From positions 1 through 64,000 of the forward strand of contig JACKNZ010000009.1 of assembly GCA_024234595.1 (NCBI GenBank): a stretch of 64,000 bases of DNA, given 5' to 3'. Shown here in pieces: positions 52,960 through 61,900 of the stretch (its first letter is position 1; each line of letters opens with the position of its first letter). Origin of the DNA: Moraxellaceae bacterium (GTDB lineage: Bacteria; Pseudomonadota; Gammaproteobacteria; Pseudomonadales; Moraxellaceae). The position numbers and the translations under genes are program-made. The notes under the pieces are model-generated. The model searched no databases. It saw only the letters and a program-made list of their open reading frames with translations, and was not told the origin of the DNA.

Positions 52960-55335
52960 TTGGAAGCATTAGTATTGTGGTTTCAACAACTTGGTAAAAA
53001 TGATGTTGAGATTGTGGGCGGCAAAAACGCCTCTTTAGGTGAAATGATTAGCAATTTGGCTAATGTCGGGGTGTCTGTACCCAATGGCTTTGCCACAACC
53101 GCACAAGCCTATCGTGATTTTTTAGAGCAAAGTGGTTTAAATAAGCGTATTAACGATGCGCTAGATGGTTTAAATGTTGACGATGTGTTGCAGTTAGCCG
53201 AAGTTGGTAAGCAAATTCGTGAATGGATTGTCGCTACGCCTTTGCAGCCAGCCTTAGAACAAGCAATCCGTGACAATTTTGCCAAAATTGCCGAGGCTAA
53301 TCCTAATGTGGCAGTGGCGGTACGTTCCTCGGCCACTGCCGAAGACTTGCCCGATGCCTCGTTTGCAGGTCAACAAGAAACTTTTTTAAACATTCGTGGC
53401 ATTGATAATGTATTGATTGCCGTTAAAGAAGTGTTTGCCTCGTTATTTAATGACCGTGCTATTGCCTATCGTGTTCATCAAGGTTACGACCACAAAGGCG
53501 TAGCTTTATCGGCAGGTATTCAGCGTATGGTGCGCTCCGAGACAGGTTCTTCGGGGGTGATGTTTACCTTAGATACCGAGTCAGGCTTTAGAGATGTGGT
53601 ATTTATTACCAGTTCTTATGGTTTAGGCGAAATGGTAGTACAAGGTGCGGTCAATCCGGATGAGTTTTATTTGCACAAACCTACCTTAATAGCTAAACGT
53701 CCTTCGGTATTGCGCCGTAATTTGGGCAGCAAAACCCAAAAAATGATTTACGGTCAATCAGGTGCGGCTGGCAAATCAACAGTCGTGGTTGACGTGGACA
53801 AGGCCGACCGTCTCAAGTTTTCGATTAGTGATGACGAAGCGGCAGCTTTGGCGGCTCAGGCTCTTATTATCGAAAAACACTATGGCCAGCCAATGGATAT
53901 TGAGTGGGCAAAAGATGGCGATGATGGCCAATTATACATTGTGCAAGCTCGTCCTGAGACCGTAAAAAGTCGTCAAAATGTCGGCACGATGGAACGCTAT
54001 ATGCTCAAGCAAAAAGGCACAGTGGTGTTGTGTGAGGGGCGTTCGATTGGGCAACGTATTGGTTCTGGGCGTGTACGTGTTGTCAACTCCATTAAAGAAA
54101 TGGACAAAGTTCAAAATGGCGATGTGTTAGTGTCGGATATGACCGACCCCGATTGGGAACCCGTCATGAAACGTGCTTCCGCGATTGTCACTAATCGTGG
54201 TGGTCGTACTTGCCATGCCGCCATTATTGCCCGTGAATTAGGCGTGCCAGCCATTGTCGGTTGTGGTAATGCCACCGAATTATTACACGATGGCATGGAA
54301 GTGACGGTATCTTGTGCCGAAGGCGATACAGGCTTTATTTATGAAGGCATGTTAGATTTTGAAGTGCAAAAAAACTCTATCGAATCTATGCCCAAATTAC
54401 CGTTCAAAATCATGATGAATGTCGGTAATCCTGACCGTGCCTTTGACTTTGCGCAAATTCCCAACCAAGGCATTGGCTTGGCACGTTTAGAGTTTATTAT
54501 CAATCGCATGATTGGTGTTCACCCTAAAGCCTTATTAAATTACGATACCTTACCGCGTGATATTTACCATGCTGTGACGCAACGTGCCGCAGGCTATGCT
54601 TCTCCAGTCGATTTTTATGTCGAAAAACTGGTTGAAGGTATTTCGACTTTAGCGGCTGCTTTTGCACCACAAAAAGTGATTGTGCGGATGTCGGACTTTA
54701 AGTCTAACGAATACGCCAACTTAATTGGTGGCAAACTCTACGAACCCGAAGAAGAAAACCCAATGTTAGGTTTTCGCGGTGCGTCTCGTTATATTTCCGA
54801 TAATTTCCGTGATTGTTTTGACCTTGAATGCCGTGCGCTCAAAAAAGTACGTGATGAAATGGGCTTAACCAATGTCGAGATTATGATTCCTTTTGTGCGT
54901 ACCACAGGCGAAGCCAAGCGCGTCATCGAATTATTAGCTGAAAAAGGCTTAAAACGCGGAGAAAATGGTCTAAGAATCATTATGATGTGCGAATTGCCAA
55001 CCAATGCTTTATTGGCCGAGCAATTTTTAGAGCATTTTGATGGCTTCTCGATTGGCTCTAACGATTTAACGCAATTAACGCTTGGTTTAGACCGTGATTC
55101 GGGTATTGTGTCTCACTTGTTTGATGAACGCGACCCAGCCGTTAAGTTCTTGTTATCGCGTGCTATTCAAGCCTGTAAAAAGGCAGGTAAATATGTGGGC
55201 ATTTGTGGACAAGGCCCCAGCGACCATCCTGACCTTGCCAAGTGGTTAATGGACGAAGGCATTGATTCGGTGTCACTCAACCCCGACTCTGTGCTAGAAA
55301 CATGGTTCTTTTTAGCTGAGAATCATGGTAAGTAA
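52960..55335 (+). CDS. ppsA: Phosphoenolpyruvate synthase
   Basis: Makes PEP from pyruvate with ATP for gluconeogenesis. I place the start at the TTG at 52960 (reading LEALVLWFQQLGKNDV after initiator Met), with TAGGGAG 7 nt upstream; this gives 791 residues against 792 in E. coli. The ATG at 52882 in the same frame lies inside repeat copy D and would add 26 unrelated residues. N-terminal ATP-binding domain (VRSSATAEDLPDASFAGQQE), phospho-His419 in GGRTCHAAIIARELG, C-terminal PEP domain (FSIGSNDLTQLTLGLDRD). Regulated by the divergent ppsR. Confidence 0.96.
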   Translation: MEALVLWFQQLGKNDVEIVGGKNASLGEMISNLANVGVSVPNGFATTAQAYRDFLEQSGLNKRINDALDGLNVDDVLQLAEVGKQIREWIVATPLQPALEQAIRDNFAKIAEANPNVAVAVRSSATAEDLPDASFAGQQETFLNIRGIDNVLIAVKEVFASLFNDRAIAYRVHQGYDHKGVALSAGIQRMVRSETGSSGVMFTLDTESGFRDVVFITSSYGLGEMVVQGAVNPDEFYLHKPTLIAKRPSVLRRNLGSKTQKMIYGQSGAAGKSTVVVDVDKADRLKFSISDDEAAALAAQALIIEKHYGQPMDIEWAKDGDDGQLYIVQARPETVKSRQNVGTMERYMLKQKGTVVLCEGRSIGQRIGSGRVRVVNSIKEMDKVQNGDVLVSDMTDPDWEPVMKRASAIVTNRGGRTCHAAIIARELGVPAIVGCGNATELLHDGMEVTVSCAEGDTGFIYEGMLDFEVQKNSIESMPKLPFKIMMNVGNPDRAFDFAQIPNQGIGLARLEFIINRMIGVHPKALLNYDTLPRDIYHAVTQRAAGYASPVDFYVEKLVEGISTLAAAFAPQKVIVRMSDFKSNEYANLIGGKLYEPEEENPMLGFRGASRYISDNFRDCFDLECRALKKVRDEMGLTNVEIMIPFVRTTGEAKRVIELLAEKGLKRGENGLRIIMMCELPTNALLAEQFLEHFDGFSIGSNDLTQLTLGLDRDSGIVSHLFDERDPAVKFLLSRAIQACKKAGKYVGICGQGPSDHPDLAKWLMDEGIDSVSLNPDSVLETWFFLAENHGK

Positions 55336-55362
55336 GCTTTAAAATTAGATTTTAAAGTTGAT

Positions 55363-55395
55363 AACATAAGCCTCTTCGGGGGCTTATGTTTTTTG
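55363..55395 (+). terminator. Rho-independent terminator of ppsA
   Basis: The stem AACATAAGCC / GGCTTATGTT with loop TCTTCGGG is followed by a T-run; 28 nt after the stop. Confidence 0.92.
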
Positions 55396-55427
55396 GAAAT
55401 AATATATCAATACAAGGAATTTGATGT

Positions 55428-58340
55428 ATGCAGGCGCATCAATATATACATACACTCTTGGATGCATTAGATAATAAAAAAAATCCAGAAACGGGTTTGT
55501 TGTATGCAGAACAGTTATTTACGCAAAATTGGAATTACTCATGGCAAAGCGTTAAACAAGTAGATGAGTTTTGTCATTTCATAAAAATGCAAAATATATC
55601 GCTTGAGAGCATACAAACTCAGACGGAAGGAAGAAATTTACTACTATTATTGGCAGCTTATATCGCGGAAGTGCTTAGTCGTCACATAGGTTTACCGCTT
55701 AGATGGACACAGGGTGATGAAAATAATGAGCAAATAGAAAGAGTAGTGTATCAAGGGAATTTTTCTCAGTCTGCAATAGCAATTATTCATGAAAAATCAA
55801 TAAATCCCGTAGAAGTTATTATTAAAAGTTTGCAATCAAAAAATGCAGCTAATCATTGTTATCTTTATGTACAAATGATAGCCGAGTTACTAAAAGAAAG
55901 TCTTGATATTAATGATTGGAGTTATATTTGTGTAAATAAACTCACTCATCATGAGCCAGTCTTTGGTGGTAACTTTTATCATGAGTATTTAGCTAAAATT
56001 GAGTTGGATTACTCTTTGAGCAGTATCCAAAAAATAGATGTACTCTTCATGTTGATTGCTGCACATGAAGAATTAGACGAAGCAAAATTCCAAAAGCAGT
56101 TTTTGACTGTGCCAGAAAAGAAAAACTTTCTTATTTTAATGGCATTTTATTTAGTAATGGTTATTGCAAAGCGAGTTCATCCTGTTTTTAGATGGTGTGA
56201 TTACCAAACACTGATTCAGGTAACCGATAATCCGCAATTACCACAAAATTTCGAAAATGAATTAAGCCTAAATATGAATGGCGCAATTATCGCCCCTTTA
56301 GCATTATTAAAATCTATTTTAATACAACAAGATAAAGGCTTAGTCTTAACGCAGTTTATTGATTATATAAAGCAAAAAAACTCTGAACCGTTTTTAGAGT
56401 GTTTTCCTTCGACCGTACAAAATCATCCCGATATTGTATTGCCAGAATTATGGAAGCATGCAGCGTCCTTAGCGGGCTATTTGGCAGGCGTGGGGAGTTT
56501 ATATTTGCATGATGGCGGTCATTTACAAACTATATTATTGCCAGCATTCATTACAGATGAAGGAAAAGTAGAGCAATTAACTTTAAATAATTTGGCTTTT
56601 ATCGACAACTCTGTGCAACATGGTTTGCAGATTTTAGAAAATAACCCCGAAAATCAACATATTCAACTATTGATGTACGATGTGTATCGTAATTTACCAT
56701 CAAGACGAAGTGATGCAATTTGCATAGAAATATATGTTTATAGCGATGAACAACCCTTACGCTTAAAATTGATTATTCCATATTGCACAAAATCAGATGG
56801 TTCTCCCTTTAGGCTACAGTCGGCACTAATAGATAAACAAACTTTTGTCATGAAGCACAAACATGAGCAACTGGCAAAAGAGGAATTTTTAGCGCGATTT
56901 TATGAAGCCGCATTTGGTTTTGAAACCGAAATAACAGGTAAATTATGGGAGCACTGTTTTGAAGATTCGGTAGTAGAACCAATTGATGACAAGCTATTAG
57001 ACACAGAAGCTTTAACACAATTTTCGCAGCAATTTAAAGATGAGTTTGTCGGTAAGGTAGTGGATAGTCGTTGTTTTTCGGATATTAAAATTGCAGATTG
57101 TATTCAACAATTACCCATTAAATACCGTCCTTATTTGCAAATTCATCCCGATTGGTTGACAGAAGAAGATGAGTTATATCGGCAAATAAAAGCAATGCCA
57201 AGTTTGTACAAAAAAGGCAAAGTAGTTTGGGGAGCATTGATTCAAGCCAATAAATTAATGTTTGATATCAATGAGCCTACAGCAAATTGCCCAGGTGAAG
57301 TGATATTCGACCCAACTGGTCAAACAGATGTAGATACTTTAAGGCAAATGGCTCATCAATTGTTTTTGCTAAAAAATAGTTCACCCACAGAGCCAGACCA
57401 ACAAGCCTATGCACAACATCTACAAAATGAAAAAACACGTGTGTTTAATATGTTATTTCCTCAAAGTATCGCACCATTAAATCTGAGAGTGTCCTCAACG
57501 TGGTTTTGGCGTTTACATCTACCAAATGGTGCATTAAGTTTAGGTTACTTTCCTATTTTAGTGTGTGAGGAGGGGAATGGCGAAGTGATGGTTCTACCTT
57601 CGTATTTTTGGCCAATGTTATTTAAGCGTGATTGGTTTGATTCGGCTGGGGAGTCAAAAGGAGGTGTAGTAAATTTAGAGCAGATGGTTTTTGAAAAATT
57701 AGATACAGGCGCAATGTATGCCCCACAAGACTTATTACCACCTTTGTCAGAATTGTTTGAGAGTCCACATAAAAAGGCAGACACAGGTTTAAATAAAACA
57801 GAACAAAACCCAGCAGTGTTAACGGGTGTTGAAAAAAATATTGAGCAGAGCGTAGCACTTTTTGAACAAGGCTTAGATATCCTTAACAACAAAAATAATC
57901 TATCACAACAAGATATTTCTAAAGCATTGTCATTATTGCAGCAGTCATCACAGCGGGGTAATACTAAAGCCATGATGACCTTATTTAAGATGTATTATGA
58001 TGGCTATGTTGTGCCACAGGATAGAGATAAGGCTTACAAATTAGCATTAAATGCTGCTCAGCGTGGTGATGCTGATGGCTGTTTTGCCGTATATGGTTTT
58101 TTATATCATCCTGAAAATAATGACAATAGAGAGGCCATAAAGTGGTTAAGAAAAGCATCTCAATTAGGATTAAAACCTGCTGATGAAATTTTAAAAGATG
58201 TATTGACACAGGAAGAACCAGAAGTGGCAAGTAAAGTTGCAAGTGATACTACAAGTAATACTGAGCTAAAGAGTTTTATTAAAGCTAATCTATTTGCTGC
58301 TGGAGTTGTGTTGATTATTTTATGGCTAATTTTAAAATAG
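55428..58340 (+). CDS. Large unrecognised protein with helical repeats, Sel1 repeats and a C-terminal anchor
   Basis: 970 residues, no signal peptide. Three similar hydrophobic helical units occur at about 70-100 (LLLLLAAYIAEVLSRHIGLP), 233-263 (FLILMAFYLVMVIAKRVHPV) and 340-370 (LWKHAASLAGYLAGVGSLYL). A middle beta-rich part (about 600-760) contains GKVVWGALIQANKLMFDI and CPGEVIFDP. Sel1-like repeats cover about 830-930 (QQSSQRGNTKAMMTLFKMYY, DKAYKLALNAAQRGDADGCF). One membrane helix ends the protein (about 950-969), leaving almost nothing outside, so it is tail-anchored facing the cytosol. Codon use is more AT-rich than in neighbours. Function unknown. Confidence 0.8.
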   Translation: MQAHQYIHTLLDALDNKKNPETGLLYAEQLFTQNWNYSWQSVKQVDEFCHFIKMQNISLESIQTQTEGRNLLLLLAAYIAEVLSRHIGLPLRWTQGDENNEQIERVVYQGNFSQSAIAIIHEKSINPVEVIIKSLQSKNAANHCYLYVQMIAELLKESLDINDWSYICVNKLTHHEPVFGGNFYHEYLAKIELDYSLSSIQKIDVLFMLIAAHEELDEAKFQKQFLTVPEKKNFLILMAFYLVMVIAKRVHPVFRWCDYQTLIQVTDNPQLPQNFENELSLNMNGAIIAPLALLKSILIQQDKGLVLTQFIDYIKQKNSEPFLECFPSTVQNHPDIVLPELWKHAASLAGYLAGVGSLYLHDGGHLQTILLPAFITDEGKVEQLTLNNLAFIDNSVQHGLQILENNPENQHIQLLMYDVYRNLPSRRSDAICIEIYVYSDEQPLRLKLIIPYCTKSDGSPFRLQSALIDKQTFVMKHKHEQLAKEEFLARFYEAAFGFETEITGKLWEHCFEDSVVEPIDDKLLDTEALTQFSQQFKDEFVGKVVDSRCFSDIKIADCIQQLPIKYRPYLQIHPDWLTEEDELYRQIKAMPSLYKKGKVVWGALIQANKLMFDINEPTANCPGEVIFDPTGQTDVDTLRQMAHQLFLLKNSSPTEPDQQAYAQHLQNEKTRVFNMLFPQSIAPLNLRVSSTWFWRLHLPNGALSLGYFPILVCEEGNGEVMVLPSYFWPMLFKRDWFDSAGESKGGVVNLEQMVFEKLDTGAMYAPQDLLPPLSELFESPHKKADTGLNKTEQNPAVLTGVEKNIEQSVALFEQGLDILNNKNNLSQQDISKALSLLQQSSQRGNTKAMMTLFKMYYDGYVVPQDRDKAYKLALNAAQRGDADGCFAVYGFLYHPENNDNREAIKWLRKASQLGLKPADEILKDVLTQEEPEVASKVASDTTSNTELKSFIKANLFAAGVVLIILWLILK

Positions 58341-58534
58341 CCAAATGAATGAGGCTTTTACGCTTAGAAATAGGTTGTTAAATAAAAATAGTGTTAACGC
58401 CTACATCTAAAAGTGCTTAGTGATGATGACCATTACAATATCTAAGAGATGAGCGCGCTGGATCATTATGGTTTGGAGCAAATAAAGAAATCATCACAAA
58501 GTCATAAAATGACAATCTTTATGGCGCGATAAGA

Positions 58535-58587
58535 CCTAGATTTTCCTATAACATTGTACGATAGTACGATATCAAAAAGAATCTAGG
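58535..58587. promoter_or_regulatory. Possible operator upstream of the amidase gene
   Basis: The inverted pair CCTAGATT (58535-58542) / AATCTAGG (58580-58587) brackets a perfect tandem 8-mer GTACGATAGTACGATA (58556-58571), just before the AGGGGG ribosome site. This is the form of a regulator site or attenuating hairpin; no regulator gene is adjacent. Confidence 0.4.
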
Positions 58588-58595
58588 GGGAATCT

Positions 58596-60119
58596 ATGTT
58601 ATTAAAACAATCCGCTATCTCATTAGCTGCGGATATTAAAGCCAAAAAAATCAGTTCTCGTGCCGTGGTTGAAGCACACATTGCCCAAGTGAAATGTGTT
58701 AATCCACGTCTTAATGCGATTATTTATGACCGTTTTGCCCAAGCATTACGCGAAGCAGACCAAGCGGATGCCGTTTTAGCACAAACTCAAGACACCTCAA
58801 CATTACCCATATTATTTGGCGTGCCATGTACCATAAAAGACACCTTTGAATTTGAAGGTATGCCACAAGCCGTGGGCATGGTGTCGCGTAAAGATATTTT
58901 TGGTCAACAAGATGCCTATGCCGTTAAGGTATTACGTCAAGCAGGAGCAATTCCCTTAGGTGTTACTAACACGCCAGAATTAGCCATGTGGTACGAAACC
59001 TATAATCGTGTTTATGGTCGCAGTAAAAATGCCTATGATCGTGGTCGAATTACAGGGGGTTCATCAGGTGGCGAGGGCGCAATTGTTGGTTCAGGCGCAA
59101 GTCCATTTGGTTTGGGTTCAGATGTGGCAGGCTCAATTCGTATGCCCGCTTTTTTTAATGGCGTCTTTGGCCACAAAGGCTCACCTTTATTAATTGACAA
59201 TGATGGTCACTTTCCCAGCGCACATGGCCAAACACTTAATTATTTATCGTCAGGGCCATTGTGTCGTAAAGCCGAAGATTTAGAACCTTTAGTGCGTTTA
59301 TTAGCAGGTAAAAACAGTCATAAACTTAAATCGGTTAAAGACGTAAATATCAGCAAACTACGAGTAATTACCATTGCACCAGAACGTGGGCCTAAAGCCA
59401 CTTTTGATATTTTAGATGCGCAACAACGTGCCGTAGAAGCTTTAGTGGCACAAGGCGCAAGCCATATTACCGTCGATTTGCCGCTCGTTGATGAAGCTTT
59501 TATGATTTGGTCGAGCTTGTTAGCAGATTCATCCACGCCCGAACATTCCTTTACGGCAATGTTGTTTGGCGAGTATCACGTTAAACATCCTGTAAAAGCC
59601 TTATTGAATATGGCAGTAAAAGGCAAAAAATCGCCCCATACCTTGCCTTTGTTAGTGTTAACTTTATTAGAACAGTTTCCAAATTTGGCAACAGGTTCAC
59701 GCAAGCATTTTGTTGAAAAAGGTCATCAACTCAAAAAGCAACTAAATGATTTGTTGGCAGATGATGGCGTGTTGATTATGCCAGTTTTTCCCGAAGTTGC
59801 TCCTCGTCATGGTGCACCGATTTTTAAACCCTTTGATTTTGTTGATTGTGCGATTGTTAATGCGATGGAATTACCCGCAACCGCTGTACCAATGGGATTA
59901 AACGAAAAAGGCTTACCCACAGGTATCCAAGTGGTGGCTAATCAAGATAATGACCATCTATCTTTGGCGTGTGCCGTCGCTTTAGAGCAAGCAACAGGCG
60001 GATGGATTCCCCCGTGGCAATCGTGGTTGGCTGATTTGCCAAACAGTGTGTTAACTGTAGATAATGCCCAGTCTGTTAAAAATAGTGTAAAAAGCCGTAA
60101 TCGTCAGTCAAAAAATTAG
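58596..60119 (+). CDS. Amidase-signature hydrolase (FAAH-like)
   Basis: 507 residues. The Ser-cisSer-Lys triad is visible: Lys in GVPCTIKDTFEFEG, cis-Ser and nucleophile region in GGSSGGEGAIVGSGASPFGL, DVAGSIRMPA. Overall arrangement (DIKAKKISSRAVVEAHI, GMPQAVGMVSRKDI) resembles fatty-acid amide hydrolases more than GatA. It would cleave acyl amides; substrate unknown. The stop codon TAG is at the edge of repeat copy E, whose first G supplies the last base. Confidence 0.9.
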   Translation: MLLKQSAISLAADIKAKKISSRAVVEAHIAQVKCVNPRLNAIIYDRFAQALREADQADAVLAQTQDTSTLPILFGVPCTIKDTFEFEGMPQAVGMVSRKDIFGQQDAYAVKVLRQAGAIPLGVTNTPELAMWYETYNRVYGRSKNAYDRGRITGGSSGGEGAIVGSGASPFGLGSDVAGSIRMPAFFNGVFGHKGSPLLIDNDGHFPSAHGQTLNYLSSGPLCRKAEDLEPLVRLLAGKNSHKLKSVKDVNISKLRVITIAPERGPKATFDILDAQQRAVEALVAQGASHITVDLPLVDEAFMIWSSLLADSSTPEHSFTAMLFGEYHVKHPVKALLNMAVKGKKSPHTLPLLVLTLLEQFPNLATGSRKHFVEKGHQLKKQLNDLLADDGVLIMPVFPEVAPRHGAPIFKPFDFVDCAIVNAMELPATAVPMGLNEKGLPTGIQVVANQDNDHLSLACAVALEQATGGWIPPWQSWLADLPNSVLTVDNAQSVKNSVKSRNRQSKN

Positions 60120-60215
60120 GACTTACGCATTTCGCTGAAGTTAGCGCGTTTTCTGAACATAAAGGCATTAAAAATGCCTAAAATGAGAACAAATAAGCGA
60201 TAACTGCGTAAGTCC
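60119..60215. repeat. 97-bp hairpin-repeat family, copy E
   Basis: Exactly 97 bp, inverted relative to copy D. Inner stem AGGCA (60163-60167) / TGCCT (60175-60179), loop TTAAAAA, outer CAT / ATG. Preceded by TA. It occupies nearly all of the gap between the amidase and the alpha/beta hydrolase. Confidence 0.93.
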
Positions 60216-60235
60216 AAAAAGCTAGGAGTTGAATA

Positions 60236-61147
60236 ATGCAGCCAATTCAAGGTGTCGCAAAAGTTGGTGATATAGAGTTATGTTATGAGCGTTGGGGCAA
60301 TAGCCATGACCCAGCCGTGTTATTAATTATGGGCTTAGGTGCGCAAATGTTGATTTGGCCTGATAGCTTTTGCCAACATTTAGTCGATAAAGGTTATCAA
60401 GTTATTCGATTTGATAATCGTGATATTGGTCTTTCGAGCAAAGTCAAAAAGCGTAGCCAAAAACAGCCTTTTTTGTTGGCGATGGCACGTTTTCAATTGG
60501 GTTTAAGCAACCCAGCCCCTTATAATTTATACGATATGGCGGCCGATACTGTGGGCTTAATGTCAGTTTTAGGCATTGATAAAGCACATATCATTGGCGC
60601 ATCAATGGGCGGCATGATTAGTCAAATTATTGCTGCAAAATATCCTAGTCGCGTTTTAAGTTTGGGAATTTTATTTTCAAGTAATAATCAGCCATTATTG
60701 CCACCTCCTGCACCTAAAGCACTGATGTCATTGATTAGTCGCCCGAATCCATCAGATAACTCTAAAGAAGCGTTGTTAAATCATAGTGTTAATTTATTTA
60801 CCACTATTGGTAGCCCTTCATATCGAACTCATCCTGATGATTTAAGAGCCTTTGCAAGTAAGTTGATGGATAGAAGTTATCATCCTGCGGGCGTCAAGCG
60901 TCATTTTTTGGCAGTCATGGGAACAGGCAATCTTAAACATTTAGCACGACATATCCATGTGCCAACAGTCGTGGTGCATGGTAAAGAAGACAAACTGTTA
61001 CGTCCTGCTTGTGGCAAAGCCATCGCTAAAAGCATTAAAGGCGCGCATTTTGAGTTGATTCAAGGGATGGGGCATGATATTCCTGAGGCATTGGTCTCTC
61101 GTTTGGGGCATATCTTTAGTCAAAATATGCATAAAGCCTCTGTATAA
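60236..61147 (+). CDS. Alpha/beta hydrolase
   Basis: 303 residues, cytosolic. Oxyanion region LLIMGLGAQMLIWPD, FDNRDIGLSS, nucleophile elbow GASMGGMISQI, catalytic Asp in VHGKEDKLLRP and His in GMGHDIPEAL. Resembles the RdmC-type esterase group; substrate unknown. It probably shares its transcript with the amidase unless copy E blocks read-through. Confidence 0.9.
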   Translation: MQPIQGVAKVGDIELCYERWGNSHDPAVLLIMGLGAQMLIWPDSFCQHLVDKGYQVIRFDNRDIGLSSKVKKRSQKQPFLLAMARFQLGLSNPAPYNLYDMAADTVGLMSVLGIDKAHIIGASMGGMISQIIAAKYPSRVLSLGILFSSNNQPLLPPPAPKALMSLISRPNPSDNSKEALLNHSVNLFTTIGSPSYRTHPDDLRAFASKLMDRSYHPAGVKRHFLAVMGTGNLKHLARHIHVPTVVVHGKEDKLLRPACGKAIAKSIKGAHFELIQGMGHDIPEALVSRLGHIFSQNMHKASV

Positions 61148-61261
61148 CTGATTGTATTGATTATAAATGTGTAAAAAATGCACTTTTTGTGCATTAAAAA
61201 TACAATTAAGTGTTTTTTGAGTTTTTTTTGTGCAAACAAATCAAGATGCTCAAAAAAACTT

Positions 61262-61289
61262 TTGACATGGCCAGAAAACTCTCTATAAT
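61262..61289 (+). promoter_or_regulatory. Sigma-70 promoter of the tRNA-Val/tRNA-Asp operon
   Basis: Consensus TTGACA and TATAAT with a 16-nt spacer, 32 nt before tRNA-Val. Confidence 0.92.
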
Positions 61290-61321
61290 TCGCACCACAC
61301 CGAGTGACATGAATCAAATAT

Positions 61322-61397
61322 GGATGCTTAGCTCAGCTGGTAGAGCATCGCCCTTACAAGGCGAGGGTCGGGGGTTCGAACCCCTCAGCATCCACCA
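61322..61397 (+). tRNA. tRNA-Val (TAC)
   Basis: 76 nt with encoded CCA. Acceptor GGATGCT / AGCATCC, anticodon stem TCGCC / GGCGA with loop CTTACAA (anticodon TAC), T-loop TTCGAAC. Confidence 0.97.
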
Positions 61398-61412
61398 TGT
61401 CATAAACACCGC

Positions 61413-61489
61413 GCAGCGGTAGTTCAGTCGGTTAGAATACCGGCCTGTCACGCCGGGGGTCGCGGGTTCGAGTCCCGTCCGCTGCGCCA
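61413..61489 (+). tRNA. tRNA-Asp (GTC)
   Basis: 77 nt with encoded CCA. Acceptor GCAGCGG / CCGCTGC, anticodon stem CCGGC / GCCGG with loop CTGTCAC (anticodon GTC), T-loop TTCGAGT. Its 3' side faces the integrase remnant. Confidence 0.97.
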
Positions 61490-61520
61490 TATTTACTTCC
61501 TAGGTTGTCCGAAGAAGTCC

Positions 61521-61556
61521 AAAAAGCCTCAATTCTCAATGGATTGGGGCTTTTTT
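61521..61556 (+). terminator. Rho-independent terminator of the tRNA operon
   Basis: The stem AAGCCTCAAT / ATTGGGGCTT (one or two G-T pairs) followed by six T. Confidence 0.85.
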
Positions 61557-61662
61557 GTTGCCCGTACACATCCTATATCGTCTATCCCAATCCACGTGCA
61601 AATGGTAGTGAAACTGGTAGAAATACAGGTTCGAACTTTTTCTGATAAAACTTCTACCAGTT

Positions 61663-61836
61663 ATGAAACTAACCTCTCGTCAAATAGAGCTTTCTAAGCC
61701 TAAAGATAAAACCTATACACTGAGTGATGGCAGTGGCCTTTCATTGCTTGTCTATACAAACGGCTCAAAGTCTTGGCTGTTTAGATATACACGTAATCGT
61801 TCGGGTGTAATGATCGAAAAATTCGACCAATTCTGA
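61663..61836 (+). pseudogene. Tyrosine integrase remnant (Arm-binding domain only)
   Basis: A 57-codon frame, read by hand, begins MKLTSRQIELSKPKDKTYTL and continues SDGSGLSLLVYTNGSKSWLF, RYTRNRSG: the start of the DUF4102 N-terminal domain of P4-like phage/island integrases. It breaks off after about 47 residues, and no catalytic Arg/His/Tyr domain follows. A 10-bp inverted repeat ACTGGTAGAA / TTCTACCAGT lies just upstream (61613-61661). Next to tRNA-Asp, the usual target of such integrases; the rest of the element has been lost. The remainder of 61837-61900 is empty. Confidence 0.82.
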
Positions 61837-61900
61837 TAAGTATTATATAAAATCATAGGGTTAGTTGTTTTTAGGATTGACTAATTAACTTATTTGATTG

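Noticed and set aside
61210..61422. Open frame over the tRNA-Val gene
   Set aside because: It reads through a consensus promoter and a complete tRNA.
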